This document shows positions 32,341 through 42,787 of a stretch of DNA of 64,000 nucleotides, piece by piece. This DNA comes from Rhizoclosmatium globosum (taxonomy: Eukaryota > Chytridiomycota > Chytridiomycetes > Chytridiales > Chytriomycetaceae), in assembly GCA_002104985.1 (NCBI GenBank), contig MCGO01000001.1:868001-932000 (forward strand), read 5' to 3'. Under the pieces are notes generated by a model. That model made no database searches. It saw only the letters and a list, made by a program, of their open reading frames with translations, and was not told the DNA's origin. Each line of letters begins with the position of its first letter. Position 1 is the stretch's first letter. The translations under genes were made by a program, and so were the position numbers.

Positions 32341-34154
32341 TCAGCGGTAGCGAGACACGATTAAGCAATCGCCGAAAGCGGTTAGTGCGCGATCAGATGA
32401 TTGATGCGGACTTACGCTTTGGAAGAACTGACGCTGGGTTGGTTCGCTCGTGTCTTGCCCAAGTCGATTACGGCTTGGGTGCGGTAGTTGTTTTCGGATG
32501 TTGACAAACCGGATCGGAGAATTCGTGATTCCGACAATGTGAAACACATGTCGGTTTTCCTCTTTCTTCGAATGACGAATTCTCGTGCTATTACACATCC
32601 GGCAGCAGTTAACAGCCAAAGCTGCAAAAGAAATAGCAACACTTCTGGCAGAAGAATACAAAGAAGATCCAGTTGGAGCAGAGGTTGAAGCAGTTGTAGC
32701 AGAAACAACTGGTGCTGGGAATACGCCTGGAAGGACAGCAACCTTTTCAGCAGCAACGGCCTGAAGAGAGTTAGGGTCCAAACCAAGGGCCTGAAGGATA
32801 GTTGGGGCAATTTGCTGAGTGATGACGTTTGAAGAGGAATCCACCTTTCCGGCAGCAACAACACCTCCTCCGACAATAAGCGCAACGTGTCTATCATCAT
32901 CAGCATTTCCGCCGTGCTCTTCAGCTTGCTGGTGGACAACGAGAAAATAACTCCAACATTGGGCTGCACGACAATGTCTGGGACCTTAGAATCCTTTGCT
33001 GGGTCAACTCCGAAAATGTCCTTTCCGTACTTGACGTAGGCACCAGCACCATCAGCGTGGAAAGCAGTCAAGTTGGCAGAAATAGCCTTCAGGAGGGCCG
33101 GGGCTTGAACTCCGTTCTTGACCCAGATCAACATGTTGTCATTGTTGGTGTAAGTAACATCGTCAACTTTGATGCCAGCAACTTGGGCAGCATAGGCGAT
33201 TGTATCATCAATTTGAATGTTTGCCCACTTGGAGTGGTCAGTAGAGGACTGTCCGTGTTTGGCAGAGACAATGAAGAGAGTGTTGGCCCACTGGTTTGTA
33301 GCCTTCAACGCGTCAATGATTTGTCCCACAAAAGCATCAGCGGCAGCAATTTGTCCAGCCAAAGTTGCATTCGGAGTGAACTTTGCATCCAAGTAACCAC
33401 CAGTGGTCTTAGGGTCATCGGTGTTGAGCTTCTGCCCGATTGAAACCACCTGCAAGTTTCCTCCAACAAGGAAACCCTTGTACGAACCAGCCTGCTTCTT
33501 TCCAAAGTGATCGTTACCGTTGATCCAGTTAACAATTGCGTTCACGTGAGTGGTATCGTACTTGATGGTCTCAGTAGTGTTCTTGTTGTTGGACTCCTGT
33601 TCTGGGGTGTAGAGATCGACAGTTCCGGATCCTGAAGGTCCGTTGACAAACTCATAGATTGGATGCTTGTCAGTCCAGGCAGTGAAGTAACCGGCGGCTT
33701 TGGCAACCTCGAAAATAGTGTTCACTCGGAGTTCTTGGTGAGCATACCAAGGGACACACTTTCCGTTGACAAGGTTGCGTGGAAGAGCAGTTGGGTCAAT
33801 GCCGCATCCGTTGGTATCTGATTGGTGTGGTTAATCTGTCAGTGTTCAGTTCCACAACTTGAGCACTCACAAACTCCAGAATCGCATCCACCAGAGAGCT
33901 GGGTTTTATCAACATCAACAGACTCATCGTAAGCAATTGGAACACCTGGCGAGGTACAGTTGACATCAGATGGATCATACAGGGATCGAGAGTATGAAAC
34001 GTCGTAGTCTGCCGTGGAAACAATTAGAAAAGCTGAAGGTTGATCACCTAGGACATACAGAATCCGTGAGTTGCTGGGGATCCACCAGTGATCTGGGCAG
34101 CAAGGCCAGGGAACGAGTCAGAGGGAAAAGATGTCAAAGCTTGAGTAAAACTTA

Positions 34155-34408
34155 GGCTCGAATCCAGCCTCTCCTCTTTCGTTTTTCTCCAGAGGAGAGG
34201 CTGGTCCGAAATCAATTAGAAAATCGAACCACCACTGCCCCACATCCACCGCCTTTTCTCACGATCGGCCCCATCGATTTCCACCAAACTTGGCACAAAC
34301 ATAGCTAAGTACAATTTATTATGAACCTCAAATTTTGATGTCAAAGCGATGGGCGGATATCCCATAAATCGACCCTTACTGATCCAACTTACCAAGAACA
34401 GAGCCAAA
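34155..34408 (+). repeat. left terminal inverted repeat
   Basis: Mirrors 36771-37034 with scattered mismatches; the best stretch is from 'gaggctggtccgaaatcaa' to 'gatgtcaaagcgatgggc'. Inside, 'ccagcctctcctc' and 'gaggagaggctgg' at 34164-34203 form a perfect 13-bp hairpin stem close to the tip. Confidence 0.8.
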
Positions 34409-34578
34409 ACCTATCACCTGCCCTCAGACTCCATATATTTAGTATAATTATTGTTGAAACCACTGATTTTGTCACTTTAGGGCTTTACAGCTGCCCACTT
34501 TGAACAGTGCTATTCTCTATACAAAACAATGAAAAACGAAGAACATCATGGCCATTTGGCCTAGTTTATTCAAATATA

Positions 34579-34780
34579 TGTCAGAATATGACAGCGATAA
34601 TATGTTCAATAAGATGTTGAGGGAACGAGACAATGAATGATGACGATTTTCTTCCCGAAACAAGGACAGGTCAGAGATTGTGACCACGGTCCGCGCCCCC
34701 TTTTCATCCTGAGTGTCATAAGCCGTCGCTCAGCTTTCCCGTCCCTTCAAGTGATCTGCAACGCCTAAGAGATTTTGACA
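34579..34780 (+). repeat. 5' long terminal repeat
   Basis: Starts 'tgtcagaatatgacagcg', ends 'gagattttgaca'. Direct copy of 36406-36607 apart from two visible single-base differences (near 34642 and 34684). The short inner palindrome 'gtcagaatatgac' sits at the very start. Confidence 0.88.
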
Positions 34781-34781
34781 A

Positions 34782-34793
34782 GTTATGAGCCCA
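34782..34793 (+). promoter_or_regulatory. probable primer-binding site for initiator Met tRNA (internal)
   Basis: 'gttatgagccc' directly after the LTR is complementary to the anticodon arm of initiator tRNA-Met (GGGCUCAUAAC), the half-tRNA priming known for copia and Ty5. It contains the gag ATG (34785). Confidence 0.6.
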
Positions 34794-35984
34794 GCCTTGA
34801 AGCCAGACGCGAAGAGCGACAAGTCAGATGGAACGGACTTGCTACTTGACGAAACGAATTATGTCGTCTGGAAACGTTTATGTCTCATTAAGATTGGAAA
34901 GTACAATGCGCGTACTTTGAAGAAAAGGTTTCAGCCTTATGTCAATCCATACAAACGTCCTTCAGCTCCGAAACGATGGTTGAATCTTCTGGAACTTCTT
35001 GGAACTTCCAACGACAGTGATTCAAATAGCGAAACAAGTTCGGACAGCGATGTTGATGTTCAAAGTGAGGAGTCTGAAGCTGGTGATGGGAGTAACTCTG
35101 ACAATGGAAGCGACGATCATTCAGAAAAGTGCTCAGTTGACCAATCACATGCAGACACCTTTGAAGTCACTTTTGAGGATTATGAAAAGGCTTTGAAAGT
35201 TTGGCAAACGCTGCAGGAACGAGAAATTGAAGATGCAAATTCAATTAAAGCAACGATGAAAGTCATTCTCAGTAATTTAACAAAGTCAATGCAAGCAATG
35301 TATTCTCGTTTTGATAATCCTGCAAAGTTGTGGTCTGAGATTGCGCGTACGTATGATCCTGTTAATCGTGCACATGACACTTCTGCCGCCGATGCATGGA
35401 AAGCTCTTGCAATCAAAGATGGTCAGTCTATTCCCGACTTCTTGAAAGAATGTAATAGTGTCGAGGATATGTGTTCAGCAGCTGGTGTATTGATTCATCT
35501 CAGTTTTGAAGCTCGAAAGGAATTGCGCCTACGTTTAGATCACAGGTTTTCGCAGTCTGTTACAATGCTCCACGCACGTGAATTCAAAAGTATTGCTGAC
35601 CTTGAAAGTGCAATGTATGGTCTTTGGGATGCTTATGTGAAAGCCATCGCCCGAAATGCACCAAGTGGAGTTAGTGCAAATGTGACCATTACTGGAAAGC
35701 GCAAACGTGAATCTACTGAGCAAGATGATGCACCTGCTCGTAAGTACCGTGGCCGCTACAAGAAATGCAAGAACTGCCCTGGAAGTCACAACCCCAAGTT
35801 TGACTGTGATGCTTGTTGGAAATGTGGCTCCACCGGTCATGTGAGCAAGACTTGTCCAACAAGAAGACCAAAAGGGGAAGAGAAGTCTGATAAAGTTCAA
35901 GCAAATTCAGCACTGTCGGCAACGAATGTAAACGAAGGACCGCGCCATATTGGATGGACTCCAGTAGTTGGTCTTCACGGCTAA
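34785..35984 (+). CDS. Gag polyprotein of the LTR element
   Basis: 399 residues in one intact frame. The N-terminal half has the copia Gag pattern: NYVVWKRLCLIKIGKYNART, later AWKALAIKDGQSIPDFLKEC. An acidic Ser/Asp-rich insert (NSETSSDSDVDVQSEESEAG) follows residue 70. Near the C-terminus are a basic stretch and a CCHC knuckle CWKCGSTGHVSKTC (C-x2-C-x4-H-x4-C), preceded by a second Cys/His cluster CKNCPGSHNPKFDC. It forms the particle and packages RNA. The frame is unbroken although many host frames nearby slip, in keeping with a recent insertion. Confidence 0.85.
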   Translation: MSPALKPDAKSDKSDGTDLLLDETNYVVWKRLCLIKIGKYNARTLKKRFQPYVNPYKRPSAPKRWLNLLELLGTSNDSDSNSETSSDSDVDVQSEESEAGDGSNSDNGSDDHSEKCSVDQSHADTFEVTFEDYEKALKVWQTLQEREIEDANSIKATMKVILSNLTKSMQAMYSRFDNPAKLWSEIARTYDPVNRAHDTSAADAWKALAIKDGQSIPDFLKECNSVEDMCSAAGVLIHLSFEARKELRLRLDHRFSQSVTMLHAREFKSIADLESAMYGLWDAYVKAIARNAPSGVSANVTITGKRKRESTEQDDAPARKYRGRYKKCKNCPGSHNPKFDCDACWKCGSTGHVSKTCPTRRPKGEEKSDKVQANSALSATNVNEGPRHIGWTPVVGLHG

Positions 35985-36394
35985 GATTGCAAATGTTGTT
36001 TGGTCTCTTGTTGTTTCATGACCTTTTGTTTTGTAGTGCCTTACGATCGAATGAAGTAATATGTCAACGTTTTTTCGACATAACGAATGTTTTTGTATCA
36101 ACGCTTTCTGGATACAACGAATGATGAGATGTTTAACAAATGTGCGCACAACGCTGTTAACATGCTCAACAATATGAATGATACGTATGAATGAATTTAT
36201 AACATAACGCTGCGGACAAATGTATGTTAGTATGAATGTTAGGCACAACATTGTCCGAATGATGCAACGTGTACAACTCTCCGGAACAACGCGTACAACG
36301 GCATAAGAATGAAACAAATTGTAACGAACGAGTAATGTGGTTTATTGGATGGCTTTAATTGAACGATTTACCACTGTTACTGACGATATTATTG

Positions 36395-36405
36395 AACAGG
36401 GGAAG
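36395..36405 (+). promoter_or_regulatory. polypurine tract
   Basis: 'gaacaggggaag' immediately before the 3' LTR; the purine-rich primer for plus-strand DNA expected at this place. Confidence 0.75.
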
Positions 36406-36607
36406 TGTCAGAATATGACAGCGATAATATGTTCAATAAGATGTTGAGGGAACGAGACAATGAATGATGACAATTTTCTTCCCGAAACAAGGACAGGTCA
36501 GAGATTGTGACCACTGTCCGCGCCCCCTTTTCATCCTGAGTGTCATAAGCCGTCGCTCAGCTTTCCCGTCCCTTCAAGTGATCTGCAACGCCTAAGAGAT
36601 TTTGACA
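36406..36607 (+). repeat. 3' long terminal repeat
   Basis: Same 202 bases as the 5' LTR, following the purine tract and followed by the ATATA duplication and AT-rich flank 'atatataataaag'. Confidence 0.88.
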
Positions 36608-36770
36608 ATATATAATAAAGAGATGAACTTATGAATCTTTCTGTAACTATTTAGCTTGAAACAGTGTTCTCAAATAAAATTGTTCTTCAGGCATGATAGA
36701 CTACGAAATTCACTATTTTAGTTGTTTAAATGTTAGTAGATAACGTGGCAGATATGGGAAGGAGTTTATA

Positions 36771-37034
36771 GCTCTGTCCTTGGTAAGTGGCATCAGCAAG
36801 AGTCGATTTGCAGGAAATCGGCCCATCGCTTTGACGTCAAAATTTGAGGTTCATAATAAATTGTACTTAGCTATATCTGTGCCAAGTTTGGTGGAAATCG
36901 ATGGGGCCGATCGTGAGAAAAGGTGGTGGATGCGGGGCAGTGGTGGTTCGATTTTCTAATTGATTTCGGACCAGCCTCTCCTCCGGAGAAAAATGCCCCC
37001 AACAAAAAGAGAGAGGAGAGGCTGGCACCGAGCC
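36771..37034 (-). repeat. right terminal inverted repeat
   Basis: Reverse complement of the left arm, including its own 'ccagcctctcctc...gaggagaggctgg' hairpin near 36970-37025. The loop differs from that of the left arm, showing that the two arms have diverged. Confidence 0.8.
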
Positions 37035-37401
37035 TACAGCCAACTGGGCAATGCGGGAGTTTGGAAGGTTCTTGGTGATGCTGGAAGCAGGTTGGAGAAT
37101 TTAAAACGATGCGAACATCTCACTGATCACTTACTAGTCCAAGTCTCCTTGATGGAAACCGTCAATGGAAAGCAAGACGACGTTCTTGCCAATTGAGATT
37201 GAGCAAAGGCAGAGGCAGCGAAGGCCAGGATAAGAGAGAGTTGCATTTTCTGGAGGTTAATTCTTGCTCTACTTGCACCCATTTCTTTAAATGGCCGTAG
37301 GCGCGTGCACATATTTGTTACGGAGATACGGGAGAAGTGCGTGCCCACTTTTTTTCATTTCTTGGCTCAAGCCCAGCATTCAAAACGGAGAACATCACAC
37401 T

Positions 37402-39772
37402 TTATTCCCACATCCGCCGAACGCTATTACTACTTGTCCCACTCATCTCTTCTTTCCGTGTGATAGAGTTGATACGAAGCGGCGCCAAATAAACAGGTCT
37501 CTCAACCCAATCCATTTCATTCCGAAAGTAGTTATGTGCTTTCCGAATCCCAGTCCACCACACGGACATCGCTCCTTTAAACGAGGCATACCTATTATTG
37601 AAGAAATTGGTTGGCTTTTGTCCCACCCCTTGACGCCTGTCCAAAGAAAATGGGATGGTTTCCAAACTCGCCTTGTAGGAGTCCTTCGTCTACTGAATGA
37701 AATGTGGGATGATGATGCGTTACTTGAAGTCTTTCGCTGTGGAGCATTTGCTGGACGGCCGAGATGGGTTCTGTGTATTACTTTGAGAAACTTGGGTATA
37801 TTGGTTTGTGTTGATTTGCTGATTCTGCTGCCAGGTAGATAAATTAAAGTAGGCTACGGATTGGTTTTGCTCGTAGTCTCCAAAGGCCTTCTCGATTCAT
37901 GCATTGGTATTTGAATGTGATGCGCTGTGGGGCATAATGTTGATGGTATGTGGAATGGTCATGCATTTCTTGATGGATTGAATTTGGCGTAGCGACATTA
38001 GATTGCTTGTGAGACTGCATGGCATATTTGAATCTTCGAAAATGATGGTAGAGTATTGGGCGAGATGTATAGAGCATATCTTGTTGTACAATTTGTTGTG
38101 CATTCAACTGAGTTGGTATAGGCTAGGTTGTTGTGGTTGCTGATAAGTTGCCAATTTTGAGACGATCGGTTCAAAGTTGAGGGTCCCGCCAACGACACAG
38201 GGCCATGGTTTTTGTTCGAAGGTTGTGAAATAGTGGAGTGCTGGCGATAAGGCGACGGCGGCTGCAAGCGAAATGGATCACCATACGGTGAGGAGACGTG
38301 CATGGAGTGCGTGTTTGTAGGTTGCTGTCGGTGATATGAAGTTTGCTGATTTGGAAACTCAGCAGGCGGATTTTGAGCAGAAGGTTTTGCGTAATTTGAC
38401 GATCCAAGAATTTCAGCTGATGGGGCATAAGCAGTGCGACTCGAATTATTCGCGGTAGTTTCTGATTTGGCAGCTTTTGGTTTTCGGTTGAAGTCCAATT
38501 CGTCATCTTCCACCTCAAAACTGCTTTCACTGTCTGTACTCGATGAATCTCGCCGTCTTTTCTTTCCTTTGCTTGCCGATCCAATTTTCGTGCTGCCGGT
38601 TTCAATCCACCAACACCATATCGTCGCACTGGAACACCACCCTGTTCCCGAAACAGAGTCTCTACTTTTGCATCCAAGCCGGCAAACAGTTCACATTCCA
38701 TCGGCCGTTTTAGCCCATCCGTAAGACTATCCACATGACACCGTTCCACATCACGCTCATAGAATAATTATGATACGGTATTTGTTGCCATCCGACCAGT
38801 AAGCCAATCGTACGTTTGCATAATCCATTGGGAATAAACCGACGGTTTCCGCGTAAAGCAACATTGAGAAATCGCGACCCTTGTTCGACGGGATTGTCGA
38901 CGTATGTGGTTTGTGTATGTGGTTCAACTTCTCTGTTATTATTATTTACATTAGTAAAAACGGTCGTGACGAAAAGCATGAGGGTAATTTGTGCCTGAAG
39001 TAAGAAATCGATTTGGGGTGGAGATGGAGAAAAAAAAGGAGATGAGGTTGCTTCCCGTCTGACGTTTTGGTCACATGACTTCAGAGTTTCATCTCAGAAG
39101 GAGTGATGCAAGACAGCGAAGGCGGGATGATTGCTCTTACCGGTACAATAAGAATGCACCCTGAGGCCTACTAGGACTCCACATCTTGATATCCTGAGTA
39201 ACAAATTTAGATAACAATGTTGACCCAATTAAACCCTCCAACGTGTTTGTTGAAGTATCGAAGAGTCCACTCACCCGCCATCGCACCATTTGGTTTCCAC
39301 CACCAGTCTCCCGGAAGACAAGAACAGTGCCGGATGGGATCTCATTCTTGAGTGCAGACACACTTCCCAATTTTGCAACGTCCAAGCAGGAGAGCCTTCC
39401 GTCAACAACAGCCTCCATAACTGATATAAGGATCGCGTTAGTAATCCGTTTAGAAAAGAGACAGAGGAGTTGGGGTGCTTGTCGCTTTAGCACCTGCAGG
39501 TATTGCCATCAAGCCTCACCAACTAGTGGCGGCTGACAGATGATGCAGTGGTAAAGGGCGGGGAAGGCGTCAACAAACCCAAAGCAGCATCAGACGAGTC
39601 TTTCAGGAACCCAAACCAACTCGCAGTGGTCCGGAGTGATTGTGTGCTTGGTTCACCCTCCTGCTCTTGGCTGTTAAGCACAATGGGAAGTACATTATGC
39701 TGAGAGAAGCAATTGATCCCGATCCACCGAGGTTCGCGGTACTGTTGCTGAAGAAGCCATTTCGTTTGTCAT
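37402..39772 (-). CDS. WOPR (Gti1/Pac2) transcription factor 1
   Basis: The ATG at 39772 gives MTNEMASSATVPRTS. First WOPR half: WFGFLKDSSDAALGLL, IPSGTVLVFRETGGGNQMVR; after an intron MWSPSRPQGAFLLYR; after another REVEPH. Second half: RRFIPNGLCKRTIG, then a glycine turn and ERDVERCHVDS. A long Gln/Ser/Pro linker leads to the C-terminal motif CPCGGLG then RKAHNYFRNEMDWVERPVYL, APLR. Several one-base slips (near 39690, 38760, 37555 and in the linker) make this the least clean member, so recent decay is possible. WOPR proteins bind DNA and act as master switches of morphology in fungi. Nearest member to the transposon insertion. Confidence 0.7.
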
Positions 39773-40386
39773 CTTAACTCAAATCGGATGAGATTGAGGC
39801 AAGACTTTCGATTTTTCCTGGAGGCTCCCCGACTTCCCAACAGTCCTTGCAAACGAGAGATTCTTCCCAAATCGAAAATCTCCATTTTTCGGGAGTATAG
39901 CTTATATCACCTAAATTTTTAGAATCGAGACAAGACCCCTACTGCAAGGGTATTGTGAAACAATAGCACCATACTCTCATATATAATCAAGTAGAAGGAT
40001 ATGACTTATCCAGCTCACGCCGATGCGTCACGACCGTATCATAGAGAATATAAGTGTTGACAAATTCTAAGATGCAAATCCCTAACGGTCCAGACTTTGA
40101 GACAGAATCAAAACAACATAGAATCAGATTATCGAGGAAGACATGACAGCAAAACCAGATTGAGCCGCAAGTAATCTGACTCATCACCAAAACACTATTT
40201 CTGAGCGCACAGCCACGAACCTAACTTGCCGATATATCACCCAAAGCCACCCTCAAGCAAAGAGTCTGGTCTCCCGTCTCTAAGACCAAGCTGAGTCATT
40301 TTTGCTGCATAATTACTAAAACAACAAGAATCCGGAAATTATCTCTATTCAATTTGAAAAGCCAAAGCGTTCAACCTCTCGGCCCT
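39773..40386. other. intergenic, no gene seen
   Basis: About 600 bases between WOPR genes 1 and 2; holds the promoter of gene 1. 'tttttcctggaggctccccga' and AT-rich runs, but no frame with a domain. Confidence 0.4.
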
Positions 40387-41895
40387 TCACTCCCTCCTCC
40401 GACTCCAAAGCGGCGCCAACCAAACCGGCCTCTCTGTCCATCCCTGATCGTACTGTAAATAGTTGTGCCATTTCCGAACCCCTAATCCGCCACACTGACA
40501 GGCCGTCTCGCAACGCGGTATCAGAGACTTGAAACATGGGGTGATATTTGTTTTCGTTCTGGAAATACGCGCGATCGTCGGTGGCTTTGAAGGGCGCTGG
40601 GATTATGGGTATAGGTTGTTGTGCAGGTGTGCGTGGTGAAGCCTCTTGAAGGTTATAACGTGGCTGTATAGGGTGTGGTCTAGCGTATGGGGTTTGGTAA
40701 TGCGATTGGTGGTGTGCGTGGGTTGTTGTGCGTTGCGGTGAGGGTTGGTAATACTTTTGTGGTGGAGTGTCAACATCATCTGAAGAATCAGTGTGTCGAT
40801 TGGTGCGATTGGCTGAGGACGACGAGTTTTGAGTCGGCTTTCGTTGTCCGAGGTTACTTGCAATTCAGTGTCGATTGATTTTATATATTGTTGGAACTCT
40901 GGGAGTTTTGATGGAATTTGGAACGTTGTAGTTGCTTCAGCTGCAACGGACGACCTGGAGTCTTCGTAGTAAGGTTCGGCATCAGCAGGATGGAAATAAG
41001 AGACAATGCGATACTTGTGGCCGTCTCCACCTGTTACTCCTATTGTTCTCTTACAAAGGCCATTCGGAATAAATCTGAGTAATCTAAGTCAGCAACTGTA
41101 ATCCTCAATCTGATTATAAATATCCAAACCTGCAGTTTCCACGAAGAGACATGTTTACAAATCTAGTACTCTGCTCTTTGATATGGGCGGTCCGGTTTGG
41201 CAATGTGTTTGACTCGACCTCTCTGTAAATCAGAGACTGATTAGCTATCAAATTGAAAATGAACGAATAGGAATAGAGCAGCTTCGGAAAATCTCGCGGA
41301 AGGAGTGCCCACAGAAAGATCAGCAATGGGGAGATCCAACAGCAAAGAGGGCACATGGCCTGCTCACCTGTACAAAAGCCACTGTCCTTGAGGTCTTGAA
41401 GGACTCCAACGTCTGCCATCCTGAATAATAAATGTCAGATTTCTTATAACCCAGTTGGGCATATATATATGAGGGTGTTGAATCGCCCCGCTTCAATTTC
41501 CCAGATTGACAATCAAACTCAAGCACCCGTTTCACTCCAAATGCCTCACTTCACCCATTCCCTCCCCTCCCACCCTCCAAACACCATACTTCACGATAAC
41601 CAAAATAAAAAGGAAGTCTCACCCTCCATCGAATCATCTGAGCCTGTGAATCCTGAAACACAAGAACAGTCCCAGATCGGATGTAAAGAGTTCCCGCCGG
41701 CGCCTGGTTAAACGACTGCAACTGCCCGGCAATACAAGCAGCCACAAGCAACGCCGCATCAACTGGATCTTTGACGAACCCGAACCACGTTTGAGAAGGT
41801 TCAACAGCGTTAGCCTCAAAGGAACCTGACATTGAAGTGGACCCCGGATTTGTGCTTGGCAGTCCAGCTGCGTTGGCGTGGTTGGGTAGTGACAT
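40387..41895 (-). CDS. WOPR transcription factor 2
   Basis: ATG 41895 (MSLPNHANAAGLPS). First half: TWFGFVKDPVDAALLVAACI, IRSGTVLVFQDSQAQMIRWR; intron; DGRRWSPSRPQGQWLLYR (about 41420-41367). Second half: EVESNTLP, RFVNMSLRGNCRF, an intron near 41080-41130, then FIPNGLCKRTIGVTGGDGHK and YRIVSYFHPADAEPY. The linker is rich in His/Thr/Gln and its frame shifts at least once (40600-40640). C-terminal tail: CQCGGLGVRKWHNYLQYDQG, WTERPVWLAPLW, stop at 40387. The four-exon layout matches genes 3 and 4. Regulatory target unknown. Confidence 0.8.
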
Positions 41896-42787
41896 TGTGT
41901 GTGCTTCTTGGATTTGAAGTTTTGCAAGATGGATGTGGAGTCGGACCCAAAGAGGAAAGGGAAAAGTGGTGATGGATTCGGGATGAAGATTTTTGAGGGA
42001 CTCCAAATCGAAGTGAGATCTTGAGGGTTTGTTTGGATGAAAAATTGAATTTGTCTCAGTGGCATTGTGTATCACAACAACTTGGCACTGCAGCAAACAA
42101 AACCAAAAAAGTAAGATCCGGGAGCCTTTTCATACAGTCGGAGGAGACACCGATTTCTAATTGGATCACCAAAGCTTCAAAGTTGAAGTCCTGCGTTGCG
42201 GACCTTCACAAGAACGATTCATTTCTACTCCGAAAGTCTCAAACATCATTGTACATAACAAAAAGATATGTGTAACTTGATGCGGAGAATGGAGATCAAC
42301 AAAAAGACCGAATGCATGCCCCAACTTCATTCTTCCAACCATGCTGACAAATTGAAAACAGCTTATTGAGGAACAGCCATATGATTACTTTAAAAGTATC
42401 AGTTTGTTTAATGGTCAATCAACGTCAAAGGGACATCAAACAGTGGTTGACGGATGAACAACAAACATCCAATGAACACTCTCCAAGCCCAATTGAATTT
42501 TTGAAGTGCAGTCACTCAATTGACATCACTAATCCTATTAATATGACTTTTGTATCCAGTATACACTGAATCGTTTTCTATGAATTGCATACACGCGAAG
42601 AAACAATGTGATTCAACTGTTTTGATTATAAACGAGATTGTTACACGAGCATTTGTTTGACATCTTGTCAATACAATAATAACAATACGCCGCTCAGTTT
42701 AGCTCATATCATCTAACATTCAAACATCTTCAGCTCCTGTCAAAATGAATCACCAACTTCCTGTCAAGTCCATTTCTTAAAACGTAA
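41896..42787. other. intergenic, no gene seen
   Basis: Near 900 bases, the largest gap in the left half of the WOPR array. A frame at 42366-42569 has no domain. The part 42400-42780 is AT-rich. It presumably holds the promoter of WOPR gene 2. Confidence 0.4.

Larger units (their letters stand above)
34574..36612 (+). mobile_element. gag-only copia-type LTR retroelement (TR-GAG-like)
   Basis: Complete by structure: 202-bp direct LTRs beginning TG and ending CA, a 5-bp duplication ATATA on both sides (34574-34578, 36608-36612), a primer site, an intact gag frame and a polypurine tract. There is no protease, integrase or reverse transcriptase; only about 420 bp separate gag from the 3' LTR. Two mismatches between the LTRs were seen by eye, so the insertion is young. 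It must borrow enzymes from a relative elsewhere. Nested within the long-TIR element. Confidence 0.85.
34155..37034. mobile_element. long-TIR DNA element, TA target duplication, hosting an LTR element
   Basis: The ends are inverted copies of about 250 bp (34155-34408 and 36771-37034) bounded by TA on both sides (34153-34154, 37035-37036). Removing everything but one TA puts the phosphodiesterase exon back in frame (V-S-F-T-Q), strong support for a TA insertion as in Tc1/mariner-like elements. Without the nested LTR element only about 840 bp remain and no transposase frame is visible, so it is non-autonomous. Each arm starts GGCTCG and holds its own hairpin. Confidence 0.75.
32341..37246 (-). 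pseudogene. nucleotide pyrophosphatase/phosphodiesterase, disrupted by a transposon
   Basis: The 5' end at 37246 encodes a signal peptide MQLSLILAFAASAFAQSQ, then (one base out of frame) GKNVVLLSIDGFHQGDLD, a metal-binding motif of the family. A GTAAGT intron follows, then ITKNLPNSRIAQLAV, and here a 2.9-kb element interrupts the exon. Beyond it: SFTQALTSFPSDSFPG (nucleophile region), then THGFYYDVSYSRSLYDPSDV across an intron, DKHPIYEFVNGPSG and VSAKHGQSS. A second slip at about 32935 leads to HGGNADDDRHVALIVGGG. The C-terminus has a hydrophobic stretch, so a secreted or anchored ecto-enzyme. The two slips may be lost G/C bases, but the insertion breaks the exon unless it is spliced out. Strong call as a family member; non-functional by appearance. 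Confidence 0.8.

Noticed and set aside
34153..37036. The TIR element as an introner that splices itself out
   Set aside because: GT and AG can be found at the edges (GTAGGC...CCTAAG), but that join shifts the frame, whereas simple excision to one TA keeps it.
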